From: Richelia sinica FACHB-800
GTDB taxonomy: Bacteria; Cyanobacteriota; Cyanobacteriia; Cyanobacteriales; Nostocaceae
DNA length: 64,000 nt
Direction of reading: 5' to 3'
Assembly (NCBI RefSeq): GCF_014698825.1
Contig: NZ_JACJTT010000019.1
Span: forward strand, 1-64,000
This document shows, piece after piece, positions 46,413 to 54,366 of the stretch. Position numbers and translations under genes: made by a program. Within the stretch, counting starts at the first letter, position 1; each line of letters starts with the position of its first letter. Below the pieces are notes generated by a model, which saw only the letters and a program-made list of their open reading frames with translations, did no database searches and had not been told where the DNA came from.

Positions 46413-46434
46413 AATTGAGAATAATTAAATTTAA
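46413..46434. promoter_or_regulatory. AT-rich dyad upstream of the TonB receptor, candidate Fur box
   Basis: TTGAGAATAATTAAATTTAA lies about 120-140 bp before the receptor start codon and includes the palindrome TTAAATTTAA. The GAGAATAATT core loosely resembles the GATAAT half-sites of Fur boxes. The call rests on position and base pattern only. Confidence 0.3.
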
Positions 46435-46553
46435 TTTATTTATCCTTATCAAGAAATATTTACGCCTGGAGACCAGACGTGGAGATTTCTGCTGACTGAA
46501 AGGATGAGTAGACCAGGTAGCTCATAACAGGTGTATTGGTAGGAGTCAGGTAA

Positions 46554-49538
46554 ATGAAGTTGGAGTTAATCAAAGAAATCCATTCGGTTGGGTTAGTATT
46601 GGCGATAATTAGCGGTTTAGTACAACCTGCTCAGGGTGCAGAGCAAACAAAAGCAATATCTACAGTTCAAGACAAAGAACAATACTCAACCAGTGCAGCC
46701 CAGTTATTTGCTCAAAGCAATAATGTTGTTAAAGTTACAGGTATTAAAGTCAATACTACGGCTAAAGGTATTGAAGTTATTTTAGAAAGCCCCAATATAG
46801 AAGCGCTCAAACCAGTTAATAAAAGTCAAAACAACAACTTTATAGTAGATATTCCTAATGCAGTTCTATCACTGCCCAAAGCCCAAACCTTTACCCAAGC
46901 AAATCCTGCCCCTGGAATTGCCGCTGTCAGCCTCACTCAAGCTGATGCTAAAACTATCAGACTAACTGTTACAGGAGAAAAAGGTTTACCAACCGCGGAA
47001 TTATTTGATGGTGATGAAGGCTTAATCTTTGAATTAGCACCAGTAGCATCTGTTACCACAACACCACAACAAAGTCAAACATTAGTCAAAATTACAGCCG
47101 TTAATTTTAATACCACTAATAACGGACTAGAAATTATCTTAGCCACTCCAGAAGGAGACAAACTACAGGTATCACCCCAAAAAGACGGTAACACTTTTAT
47201 TGTTGACATTCCTTCAGCCCAACTGAGTCTACCCAATGGTGACACAGTTAGCCAAAAACAACCCATTGCTGGAGTTAGTGACATCACCGTGACTAACTTG
47301 AATTCCAGTACCATTCGACTGAGTGTGACGGGAACAGATAATACACCCACAGTAGAACTGTTTGATAGTGATGATGGTTTAATTTTTGGTGTCACGTCAA
47401 CAGCATCTGCACCCCAACCAGAAGCCCAACCTACACCTACACCTACCCCTCAACCAGAAACTCAACCAGAAGCCCAACCTACACCCACCACTCAATCTAA
47501 TAATCAAACAGCAGAACCAACTGCACCAGAAACACCAATAGAATTAGTAGTGACAGGTGACAAAGATGGTAGTTACTTAATACCTGAAGCTACAACCGCA
47601 GCCAAAATAGATGCACCGCTACGAGATATTCCGGCATCTGTTCAGGTGATTCCCAAAGAGGTGATAGAAGACAGACAAGTTGTGCGACTGAGTGAGTTAG
47701 CTAACAACGTCAGTGGTGTGCAACAGCAATCAGGTTATGGTGGTTTATCTTCTTCGGGTTACTTTATTCGCGGTTTTGAGTCGAGTTTTGAATCCCTGCG
47801 TAACGGATTTAAAGATTTTGGTTTTACCAGCCCTCGTGATGTTGCCAATATTGAACGAGTAGAGTTTCTGAAAGGGCCTGCATCCGTTCTTTATGGCAGT
47901 GCCAATAACCCCGGTGGTGTAGTAAATACCATCACTAAGAAACCTTTAGCAGAACCTTTTTATCGAGCTAGTTTTACGGCTGGGAGTTATGACTTTTATC
48001 GCCCCACCATTGATGTAACTGGCCCGTTAACAGAGGATAAATCTGTACTTTATCGTTTAAATGCTGCCTATGAAAATTCTCGCAGTTTCCGGGATTTCCA
48101 TGAAAATGAAAGCTTTTTTATCTCGCCGGTCATTACCTGGAATATTGGCCCACGCACCAGTATGACTTTTGAGTATGAAAGTCAAAAGTATGATTACACC
48201 TTTGATAGAGGACTGCCACCAGGAAATGTATTTTTAAACCTTCCCATTAGTCGATTTTTAGGAGAACCTGATGTCAATCAAGCTGAGTTTAAAACTAACT
48301 CATTTACCTATAATTTAGAACATCAATTCAGCAATGATTGGAAATTACGCCAGGGTTTTAACGTTATTACGACCAAGGGAAATACTCAAATAGCACGCAA
48401 TGCTAATTTCTCTGAACCTTTTTTAGAAGATGATGGCAGGACGCTGCCGAGAGTCGCGCAAAAAACAGATGAAGAACAACAAAACATTTCCTTACAAACG
48501 GAAATTGGTGGCAAGTTAAAGACAGGTTCTATCAGTCATAATGTTTTGTTGGGATTAGAGTTTTCTAACTATAGATTTGCCTATGATTTTGCCAATACTT
48601 CCATTGCTGGTATAGATATCTTTAATCCTGTGTATGGTGCTAAACCAGGAAAATTTGAGCGGTCATTCTATGAAGAATATGGCGGTGAAACTGTAGCATT
48701 GTATTTCCAAAATCTCATTGAATTTACGCCTAATTTAAAACTATTAGCTGGTGGGCGCTTTGATTGGGTAAATTCTTTCTATAGAGACTTAGCTGCCAAT
48801 GCTTATGAATTTGAATCATCTGATTCTAACTTTTCACCACGAGTAGGTATTGTCTATCAACCCACTGACTCTACTTCACTATATGCGAGTTGGACAAATT
48901 CTTTTAACCCGCAATTTTTTAGTCGTAGCCGGACAAATGAGCAATTTAAGCCAGAAACAGGGGAACAATTTGAGGTAGGAATTAAACAGGAGTTCTTTAA
49001 CAAACGCCTATCAGCAACTTTGGCATACTTTGATATCACCAAAAATAATGTCTTAACTCCCGATCCTCAAGATCCTAACTTCAGTATTCAAACTGGGGAA
49101 CAAAAAAGCAGTGGTTTGGAATTAGATATTACAGGTGAAATTTTGCCAGGATGGAAGATAATTGGTACTTATGCTTATACCGATGCTTATGTTAGTCAAT
49201 CCAATAATTTAGACCAATTGAATGATAGGTTACAAGCCGTGCCATTTAATAGTGCCAGCTTATGGACAACCTATGAATTTCAGCAGGGGAATTTGCAAGG
49301 TTTGGGATTTGGGCTAGGAGTTGTTTATGTTGGTGAGAGAGAAGCAACTCTTCCAAATAGTATCAAGCTTCCTTCCTATGTGAGAACAGATGCCAGTATC
49401 TTTTATCGGCGCAATAATTGGCGGGCAGCAATTAATGTTAAAAACCTGTTCGAGACTAAGTATTATGAATCGCAGGGTTTTTATATAGTTCCTGGTGCAC
49501 CACTGACTGTCTTAGGAACTATTTCTTTTGATTTTTAA
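46554..49538 (+). CDS. TonB-dependent siderophore receptor with two AMIN domains
   Basis: This protein has 994 residues. A signal peptide (about 1-28, ending in a QGA-type site) is followed by two AMIN domains (about 58-165 and 175-285), each built around 'VKVTGIKVNTT...GIEVILE' and 'LFDGDEGLIFEL'. A Pro/Thr/Gln/Glu-rich linker (about 287-330) leads to the plug (about 340-460) with IPASVQVIPKEVI, YFIRGFES, VEFLKGPASVLYGSANNPGGVVN. The 22-strand barrel ends in an aromatic residue (TISFDF). AMIN-TonB fusions are typical of cyanobacterial siderophore receptors, where the AMIN part may contact peptidoglycan or the periplasm. The gene is divergent from the siderophore operon, so it most likely takes up the ferric product of that operon. 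Confidence 0.92.
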   Translation: MKLELIKEIHSVGLVLAIISGLVQPAQGAEQTKAISTVQDKEQYSTSAAQLFAQSNNVVKVTGIKVNTTAKGIEVILESPNIEALKPVNKSQNNNFIVDIPNAVLSLPKAQTFTQANPAPGIAAVSLTQADAKTIRLTVTGEKGLPTAELFDGDEGLIFELAPVASVTTTPQQSQTLVKITAVNFNTTNNGLEIILATPEGDKLQVSPQKDGNTFIVDIPSAQLSLPNGDTVSQKQPIAGVSDITVTNLNSSTIRLSVTGTDNTPTVELFDSDDGLIFGVTSTASAPQPEAQPTPTPTPQPETQPEAQPTPTTQSNNQTAEPTAPETPIELVVTGDKDGSYLIPEATTAAKIDAPLRDIPASVQVIPKEVIEDRQVVRLSELANNVSGVQQQSGYGGLSSSGYFIRGFESSFESLRNGFKDFGFTSPRDVANIERVEFLKGPASVLYGSANNPGGVVNTITKKPLAEPFYRASFTAGSYDFYRPTIDVTGPLTEDKSVLYRLNAAYENSRSFRDFHENESFFISPVITWNIGPRTSMTFEYESQKYDYTFDRGLPPGNVFLNLPISRFLGEPDVNQAEFKTNSFTYNLEHQFSNDWKLRQGFNVITTKGNTQIARNANFSEPFLEDDGRTLPRVAQKTDEEQQNISLQTEIGGKLKTGSISHNVLLGLEFSNYRFAYDFANTSIAGIDIFNPVYGAKPGKFERSFYEEYGGETVALYFQNLIEFTPNLKLLAGGRFDWVNSFYRDLAANAYEFESSDSNFSPRVGIVYQPTDSTSLYASWTNSFNPQFFSRSRTNEQFKPETGEQFEVGIKQEFFNKRLSATLAYFDITKNNVLTPDPQDPNFSIQTGEQKSSGLELDITGEILPGWKIIGTYAYTDAYVSQSNNLDQLNDRLQAVPFNSASLWTTYEFQQGNLQGLGFGLGVVYVGEREATLPNSIKLPSYVRTDASIFYRRNNWRAAINVKNLFETKYYESQGFYIVPGAPLTVLGTISFDF

Positions 49539-49595
49539 TTTCGGAAGTGATGAGTATTTTCTAAACTTTAATATTTCCGTGTCAAAATATGGCTG

Positions 49596-49619
49596 AAGCT
49601 GGAACAAATCCAGCTTTTT
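49596..49619 (+). terminator. Rho-independent terminator after the TonB receptor
   Basis: The stem AAGCTGGA / TCCAGCTT with loop ACAAA is followed by a T-run (TTTTTC). It starts about 58 bp after the receptor stop codon. The stem and T-tract are perfect, so termination of the receptor transcript here is well supported. Confidence 0.85.
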
Positions 49620-49624
49620 CTTGT

Positions 49625-49861
49625 TTACGGAGTTTCTTTGAGGGCCTTACGAGCTAATTTCACATAGGTTTTGACAGTGGCATAAGGGATTTCCAAGTCT
49701 TGAGCAATGGCTTGTAATGATTCTCCCATTTCTCGCCGTGCTAAAATGGTTGCCCAGGTGGAAGCAACTTTTTCAGTGCGATCGCCCCCTGTCCGCTTAC
49801 GTTGGGCTGTAAATATTGCTGCTAATTCCTCAATGCGATCGCACCACCCACACCTCCCCAT
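49625..49861 (-). CDS. Small HTH protein (sigma-70 region 4-like)
   Basis: This protein has 78 residues. The second half, ASTWATILARREMGESLQAIAQDLEIPYATVKTYVKLARKAL, reads as a helix-turn-helix of the kind found in sigma region 4 or in small resolvase-like regulators. The first half holds two Cys (GRCGWCDRIEEL). The open frame continues upstream of the ATG to about 49933 with acidic, protein-like residues (EEDKETVEVW) but no good start codon, so the start may be upstream of the one given. It is convergent with the TonB receptor gene. Its target is unknown. Confidence 0.6.
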   Translation of the reverse strand: MGRCGWCDRIEELAAIFTAQRKRTGGDRTEKVASTWATILARREMGESLQAIAQDLEIPYATVKTYVKLARKALKETP

Positions 49862-50191
49862 CCATACTTCAACCGTTTCCTTATCCTCTTCATCACAACC
49901 CTCTCTACAATAAAGTATCTTTTGTAACCAACACTATGATAGTGCGTCAGTTAAAAATTCATTGATTGACTGTGTTGAGTAGAGAAATTTATGTAAAAAT
50001 AATACAAAAGCTTTCAGGAAAATAACCAATAAATTAAACTATTACAGGACAGCGTTAATATAGTAACCCTCAAAACCGTTTGTTATTGAATTTGCAATTA
50101 GGCAACATGGAAAGAACTCTTTGGCTCTCTCCCCATCGACAATTACAACCATGGCTAATATAAGTATTTTTATGGTGTCAGGAGTTGAATA
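49862..50191. other. Intergenic region with no assignable gene
   Basis: About 330 bp separate the HTH gene from the secreted protein gene; they are divergent, so both promoters should lie here. The first 70 bp may be coding if the HTH protein starts further upstream. A GGAG ribosome site (TCAGGAGTTGAATA) precedes the ATG at 50192. Nothing else stands out. Confidence 0.5.
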
Positions 50192-50686
50192 ATGAAGTCT
50201 CGTTCTTCCTTAGTTTCTATTCTAGGGGCTAGTGTCCTATTAAGTCTGTCTCTCAGCAATCAACCAGCACAAGCTCAAGTAGCATACGGTAGTTATGTAG
50301 GTGTGGGCCCAGCATTAGGACTGAGCGATGGTACTCAAATTGGAGGTGTACTTGCCTTCCGCTACAAATTACTCGAAAGTCCTCTTTCCTTCCGCGCTCA
50401 AGCTTTAATTGGCCAAGGTACAGCGATCGTCCCTACAGTATCCTACGACCTACCCCTCAACTGGCAAACAGACGCTTATTTAGGGGCTGGTTTAGTGCTA
50501 ACCAGTGGTGACTCTGCATCCCCAGTCGGTAATAAAATTAGCTTTGCCTTGCAACCAGGAATTGATTACGTTCTCCCCAATAGTAATACAGTTATTTTTG
50601 GCAACGCCATTATCGCTTTTGATGCCTACCGTAACGGTGGTGGTGCGGCTGTATCACTCCAAGGCGGCGTAGGGTTGCGGTTTTAA
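50192..50686 (+). CDS. Secreted hypothetical protein, possibly a small beta-barrel
   Basis: The 164 residues start with a clear signal peptide (about 1-29, hydrophobic core VSILGASVLLSLSLS, cleavage near PAQAQ). The mature part is rich in Gly and alternating hydrophobic residues (GVLAFRYKLL, LSFRAQALIG, YLGAGLVLTSG, AVSLQGGVGLRF) and ends in Phe, as outer-membrane or periplasmic beta-barrels often do. No enzymatic motif is visible. It is widespread-looking in style, but I do not recognise a named family. It lies 162 bp upstream of the tRNA that serves as the transposon target. Confidence 0.65.
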   Translation: MKSRSSLVSILGASVLLSLSLSNQPAQAQVAYGSYVGVGPALGLSDGTQIGGVLAFRYKLLESPLSFRAQALIGQGTAIVPTVSYDLPLNWQTDAYLGAGLVLTSGDSASPVGNKISFALQPGIDYVLPNSNTVIFGNAIIAFDAYRNGGGAAVSLQGGVGLRF

Positions 50687-50848
50687 TACTTGATAGTAGA
50701 GAAACTTAGCTACCGATAGTAAATGCCAGGGAGACAAAGGTTAACATTATCTTCCGTCTCCTATCTATTAAAACCATAGCCAATTACTGAGATTCGATAA
50801 TTGACTTATTCCCAATTTATATGCTAAATTCAGTAATTGTGTGGGTAA

Positions 50849-50922
50849 GGACGTATAGCTCAGTTGGTTAGAGTACATCGTTGACATCGATGGGGTCACT
50901 GGTTCGAATCCAGTTACGTCCA
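50849..50922 (+). tRNA. trnV-GAC: tRNA-Val (anticodon GAC), CAST attachment target
   Basis: A complete 74-nt cloverleaf: acceptor GGACGTA/TACGTCC, D arm GCTC...GAGT, anticodon stem CATCG/CGATG with loop TTGACAT (anticodon GAC), T arm ACTGG/CCAGT with loop TTCGAAT, and discriminator A. CCA is not encoded. Positions 50905-50921 (CGAATCCAGTTACGTCC) match the 17-nt homing guide of the adjacent transposon exactly. GGTT at 50901-50904 is a suitable Cas12k PAM. The gene itself is intact after insertion. Confidence 0.97.
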
Positions 50923-50947
50923 CTTTATGAATATATTCATTGGTAAT

Positions 50948-51082
50948 TGTACATGCTCTGTGCTGTCGATTGCCAAATTATTTGACCGCGTTGACAAATT
51001 GTTGTCCGTATTGCCAAATTATTTGACCGCGTTGACAAATTGTTGTCCGTATTGCCAAATTATTTGACCGCGTTGACAAATT
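50948..51082. repeat. CRISPR-side transposon end with 41-bp tandem TnsB-site repeats
   Basis: TGTACA is followed by 2.8 copies of a 41-bp unit starting at 50969, 51010 and 51051. Each unit holds ATTGCCAAATTATTTGAC and TTGACAAATTGTTGTCC, which are TnsB-type binding sites. The units are identical where they overlap. This end is proximal to the tRNA, as expected for the target-proximal end of V-K elements. Confidence 0.85.
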
Positions 51083-51293
51083 AATCGTCCTTTTGGTTCG
51101 GTTAATCAATCTGCTAAATCCAGCACTCACATCTTCCTGTCTACATTCTCAATTATAGAGGATGTAATTTCACCACGAAAAATTCAATTGAGCAGGGTTG
51201 GAAATAAATTTTTTGCGTGGCGTTCTGCTTCTCGCTGTTAGGTGCTGATGCGTACAAATTTTTTCAGTATTTGGGCAAATTATCTAATGTAAA

Positions 51294-51333
51294 GGACGTA
51301 ACTGGATTCGCTTTCAACCCACCTTTTTCTAAC
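51294..51333 (-). ncRNA. Delocalised homing crRNA (degenerate repeat plus 17-nt tRNA-matching spacer)
   Basis: On the minus strand a partial repeat GTTAGAAAAAGGTGGGTTGAAAG (51311-51333) keeps the 3' handle of the CRISPR repeat. It is followed by CGAATCCAGTTACGTCC (51294-51310), identical to positions 50905-50921 of tRNA-Val. The match ends exactly after 17 nt. In the V-K family such isolated short guides direct insertion to the chromosomal home site, separately from the array that targets plasmids or phages. It lies 46 bp downstream of the last array repeat. Confidence 0.9.
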
Positions 51334-51378
51334 AGCTTTTTTATAAAGCGGAGTGTTTATAAAGCAATTATCAAGCTT

Positions 51379-51926
51379 GTTTCAACCCGCCCCACTTCGG
51401 GAGGGGTGTTGAAACCCAGCCATAGATGGTGTCACTTGCGTCAAAAACAGGCAAACTTTCAACCCGCCCCACTTCGGGAGGGGTGTTGAAACTTGGTAAC
51501 AACATCAATAACCAAACTAATCAAATCTTTCAACCCGCCCCACTTCGGGAGGGGTGTTGAAACAAATGTGTGTACTGTTGATCACTCCTTATCTTTTCTC
51601 TTTCAACCCGCCCCACTTCGGGAGGGGTGTTGAAACAAATTAAGCCGATGGCTGCAAAAACTGACTTAACTTTCTTTCAACCCGCCCCACTTCGGGAGGG
51701 GTGTTGAAACTCATCCAAGACGAGGAAACTCAATCTAAGATTTTGCTTTCAACCCGCCCCACTTCGGGAGGGGTGTTGAAACTCCAAGCAAATTCAGGCG
51801 CTGTCCAACATCTTTGGCTTTCAACCCGCCCCACTTCGGGAGGGGTGTTGAAACTTGGCAGAAAACTTCTCCACTCAAAAGTGGTACAGCTTTCAACCCG
51901 CCCCACTTCGGGAGGGGTGTTGAAAC
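51379..51926 (-). CRISPR. Type V-K CRISPR array, 8 repeats and 7 spacers
   Basis: The 37-bp repeats start at 51379, 51456, 51527, 51600, 51674, 51746, 51818 and 51890. On the plus strand each reads CTTTCAACCCGCCCC, then ACTTCGGGAGGGGTGTTGAAAC. Spacers are 34-40 bp. Only the terminal copy at 51379 differs, having G in place of the first C, as often seen at the leader-distal end. The array is read on the minus strand (handle GTTGAAAG at the 3' end of each repeat), the same strand as tracrRNA and cas12k. No spacer matches anything else I could spot in the window. Confidence 0.97.
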
Positions 51927-52119
51927 TCCGCCCGACCAAACCCTTATCTAGAGACACTTCCAAAGGTGATTTTGGCAAAGGTGTCTAAATCTGCTTTGAA
52001 TTTCCCTTTTCAGGGAGTATTACTCAAACCATAAATATCTGAAACACAGACTAGACAAAGGATTTGGACTTTTGGCAGAAACCCAGGGAAATTGACCTCG
52101 CTTATGGTTTGCCAAAAAT
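51927..52119. other. Leader region between array and tracrRNA
   Basis: About 190 bp without a gene. It contains AAACCATA (52027-52034) and TATGGTTT (52103-52110) as a wide inverted repeat. The promoter for the pre-crRNA may lie here on the minus strand, but no clear -10/-35 pair was identified. Confidence 0.4.
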
Positions 52120-52356
52120 AAATAATTAAGGTGGGTTCCTCCTTGCTCGGAGGTGATTCAGTAGCCACCACTGCGGTAAACCCGCACCTCTATTACTGGG
52201 GGCGCACCTTATTCCTGTTCACTAGGAACAGCAGCATCAAGGTGGGCAGCTACCAGGGTCAGAAAGCAAGACTGTCTCACAACAGTCAAACTAACCCACA
52301 TTTATCTCAGTTCAGAGGTTTATCAAAAACATGAACTGCGGCGCTATTGTTGATTA
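52120..52356 (-). ncRNA. Cas12k tracrRNA
   Basis: On the minus strand the sequence starts near AATAGCGCCGCAGTTCATG and contains CTTGCTTTCTGACCCTGGTA, GCTGCCCACCTTGATGCTG and GTGGCTACTGAATCACC. It ends with the anti-repeat GAGGAACCCACCTTAATT. This closely follows the known V-K tracrRNA of Scytonema-type CASTs, in order and in conserved blocks. It lies between cas12k and the array, as usual. The anti-repeat AACCCACCTT pairs with the handle of the crRNA repeat. The ends are approximate. Confidence 0.9.
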
Positions 52357-52389
52357 CTATTTTATTTTCAAGGTTCGGTGTTTTGTCAA

Positions 52390-54297
52390 TTAGGCTTTTC
52401 GGGATTGATAGGCGTTTATGGCTAATGCTTTGGCTTTCTCCAGTGGACTGGCTCTAATTGGTTGTTTTGCCTCCTCTGTAGCGATTCCTGCTTTCTTTGC
52501 CTGACTTTGAATATTTGCAATTAATCTGCCATAACTCCATTTATGGACACTGGTTCGGTATTGTTTGGCATATTTTTGTTGGACTTCTACTAAATCTGAT
52601 TTTTGTTCAGCTTTAGCCTGAATCTCACTCTGGACTTGTTCTCGCATATCACCTAGTTTCGGTAAAACAATACTGCCAGCTTTATATATTTGGGCGATCG
52701 CAATAATTTCTTTTGCTAGTAATCTGTCTATATATTTCCCTAACTCCGAATCTCCAAAGTTATTTGGTGCAGCTATCCTTTGATTAATATGCCGTTGGTG
52801 GGATAACAAATGTTTTTGTTGTCTTTGTCTGTTAAGTAGCTTGTAATTATCACCTAGTAGTTGTTTGATATTGCGATATGTTACAACCTTGCCTGTAGTG
52901 CCATCTACAATTGCAATGGTGGCAGGATCTTCTAAACCCAAGCTCACACCAACTAAAATATGAGATTGTCCTTGATATAAAAGCTTGCTGGGTCGAGGAA
53001 AAGGATTATTAATTCTGGCTAGAGAGGAATTTTTACGTTTGATATGAGCTTGTTGTTGATCATTCAACTCACCTTTAGCTTGAGTCTGAGTGATGATTTT
53101 GGCAATTTCTTCGGCTTTTTCTGATCTAACTAAATTTGTTCCTTCTTGCGTCCACAGACGAGTATCCACAGAACAATAAAGAATTAAGTGATTCACATTC
53201 CAGGGTTCGCCCTTCCCTTCTCCTTCTTGCCAAGCAATACGACCGCTACGCAGGGTAAATAAGGCACTAGAATGTTGATTTTTACTACTTCTCTTGGTTT
53301 CTTGGTCTTCTAGGAAACGTTGAAACCAGTGGAGTTGCCGAGAATCGCAATAAATTTGAAATGTATGCTCTCCTAAACCATTAAATTTTACACAAATGCG
53401 TCCAGCTTGATTTTTCAACCAAATCATATCTTCATTGGTTTCGTAAGCTACTGGAAAAGGTACTTGACTAGATTTTCTTAAAAGATAGTTTTGCCATAAT
53501 TTCGCCTCTGCTTCGTCTTCAGGAACAGTCTGAGTAGCAGTAATCAGGGTTTCTATCCATTGAGTATCGGTTAAATCTCGTCCTTGGGGAATTCGAGCCG
53601 CTAACTTTTCTGTGAGGCGTTGAATTTGGATTTCTAGTTTACGACGACGTTGAGCAAATTTTTCAGGATTTTCTCCTTTATTGTTAATTCTACAACCATT
53701 TTTGAGTAAATAACTAATAGCACAACGAGTTATATGATCTTCTGTATGATCGTAGGTATCAAATAAGTGTTTTGATAAATTGATTTCACTATCTAAATTT
53801 TGAGATTTCTTGCGCTTTCTAGACTTTTTGCCTTTGGTGGGTGTATTTCCGTTGGTTTCTTGTGGTGCAAATTGAGCCAAAATTTCAGCAGATTTAGTAC
53901 GAAGAGTATCTAATGAAACTCCACTTTGCGCTACTAATTCAGTGTCGCTATTGAGCATTTCTAACCAGCGCAATTTACCATCCAGTTGGGATTGATAACG
54001 CTTCATCAAGGCAAACCAGGATTTATAAATATAGTTCACTGATGCTGTGGCACTGGTGTAAAACCTTGCAGGTTGTCCCATGAAACGCGAGTCACTTTTC
54101 AAAGATTCGCACAGTTCTTTGACAATACCTGTGGAATGTTTACCTTTTTGTTGCCAGGTTTCAAATTCTGGATGTCTACCAATCTGAATCAGTAGTTCGT
54201 TAATCAGTGGTGTGTTTTTCTCTGCCATCAACTGCCATAGCTGTTGACGGGTAGATTCACTGGCTCCTAAACGACACTGAATGGTAATTTGGCTCAT
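52390..54297 (-). CDS. cas12k: Cas12k, nuclease-dead type V-K effector
   Basis: The 635 residues match the usual V-K effector length (about 635-640). The RuvC-like half starts at HILVGVSLGLEDPATIAIVDG (about 440-460). The catalytic Asp of active RuvC-I motifs is replaced by Ser (VSLG), and no acidic RuvC-II motif is present in SIVLPKLGDMREQ. The C-terminus ends SPLEKAKALAINAYQSRKA. Cas12k binds crRNA and tracrRNA, recognises a GTN-type PAM and recruits TniQ, TnsC and TnsB without cutting. It is divergent from cvkR with a 69-bp gap and is followed by the tracrRNA on the same strand. Confidence 0.95.
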   Translation of the reverse strand: MSQITIQCRLGASESTRQQLWQLMAEKNTPLINELLIQIGRHPEFETWQQKGKHSTGIVKELCESLKSDSRFMGQPARFYTSATASVNYIYKSWFALMKRYQSQLDGKLRWLEMLNSDTELVAQSGVSLDTLRTKSAEILAQFAPQETNGNTPTKGKKSRKRKKSQNLDSEINLSKHLFDTYDHTEDHITRCAISYLLKNGCRINNKGENPEKFAQRRRKLEIQIQRLTEKLAARIPQGRDLTDTQWIETLITATQTVPEDEAEAKLWQNYLLRKSSQVPFPVAYETNEDMIWLKNQAGRICVKFNGLGEHTFQIYCDSRQLHWFQRFLEDQETKRSSKNQHSSALFTLRSGRIAWQEGEGKGEPWNVNHLILYCSVDTRLWTQEGTNLVRSEKAEEIAKIITQTQAKGELNDQQQAHIKRKNSSLARINNPFPRPSKLLYQGQSHILVGVSLGLEDPATIAIVDGTTGKVVTYRNIKQLLGDNYKLLNRQRQQKHLLSHQRHINQRIAAPNNFGDSELGKYIDRLLAKEIIAIAQIYKAGSIVLPKLGDMREQVQSEIQAKAEQKSDLVEVQQKYAKQYRTSVHKWSYGRLIANIQSQAKKAGIATEEAKQPIRASPLEKAKALAINAYQSRKA

Positions 54298-54318
54298 ACC
54301 CTGAAAACAATTTTGTTC

Positions 54319-54338
54319 AATACTAACATATTTGTATT
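54319..54338. promoter_or_regulatory. Inverted repeat in the cas12k-cvkR gap, candidate CvkR operator
   Basis: AATAC (54319-54323) and GTATT (54334-54338) form a dyad around TAACATATTT in the 69-bp space between the two divergent start codons. MerR-type regulators bind such dyads between promoter elements. CvkR of other V-K elements represses cas12k from this gap, so this is the most likely operator. The assignment is positional. Confidence 0.4.
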
Positions 54339-54366
54339 AAACGAGTCTTCTGTAAAATGGAAATCT

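Larger units (their letters stand above)
45865..46553. promoter_or_regulatory. Divergent promoter region between the siderophore operon and its receptor
   Basis: This gap of about 690 bp separates the minus-strand biosynthetic operon from the plus-strand TonB receptor gene and must hold both promoters. It is AT-rich and has palindromic stretches that could be Fur-type iron boxes; the two best are listed separately. No convincing open reading frame was seen. Shared iron control of both transcripts is expected from the siderophore context but is inferred. A GGAG-like sequence is present 8-13 bp before the receptor ATG (TAGGAGTCAGG). Confidence 0.55.

Noticed and set aside
49707-49913. Plus-strand frame opposite the HTH gene
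   Set aside because: It is antisense to a frame with a clear helix-turn-helix and has no recognisable motif.
51217-51988. Open frames running through the CRISPR array on both strands (for example 51701-51988 plus and 51730-51978 minus)
   Set aside because: They are translations of the 37-bp repeats (STRPTSGGVLK or FNTPPEVGRVES recurring) and have no start-site support.
54289-54366. Upstream extension of cvkR to the ATG at 54289
   Set aside because: It would overlap the cas12k start and the promoter gap, and the extra residues do not look like a MerR N-terminus. The ATG at 54367 fits the HTH start.
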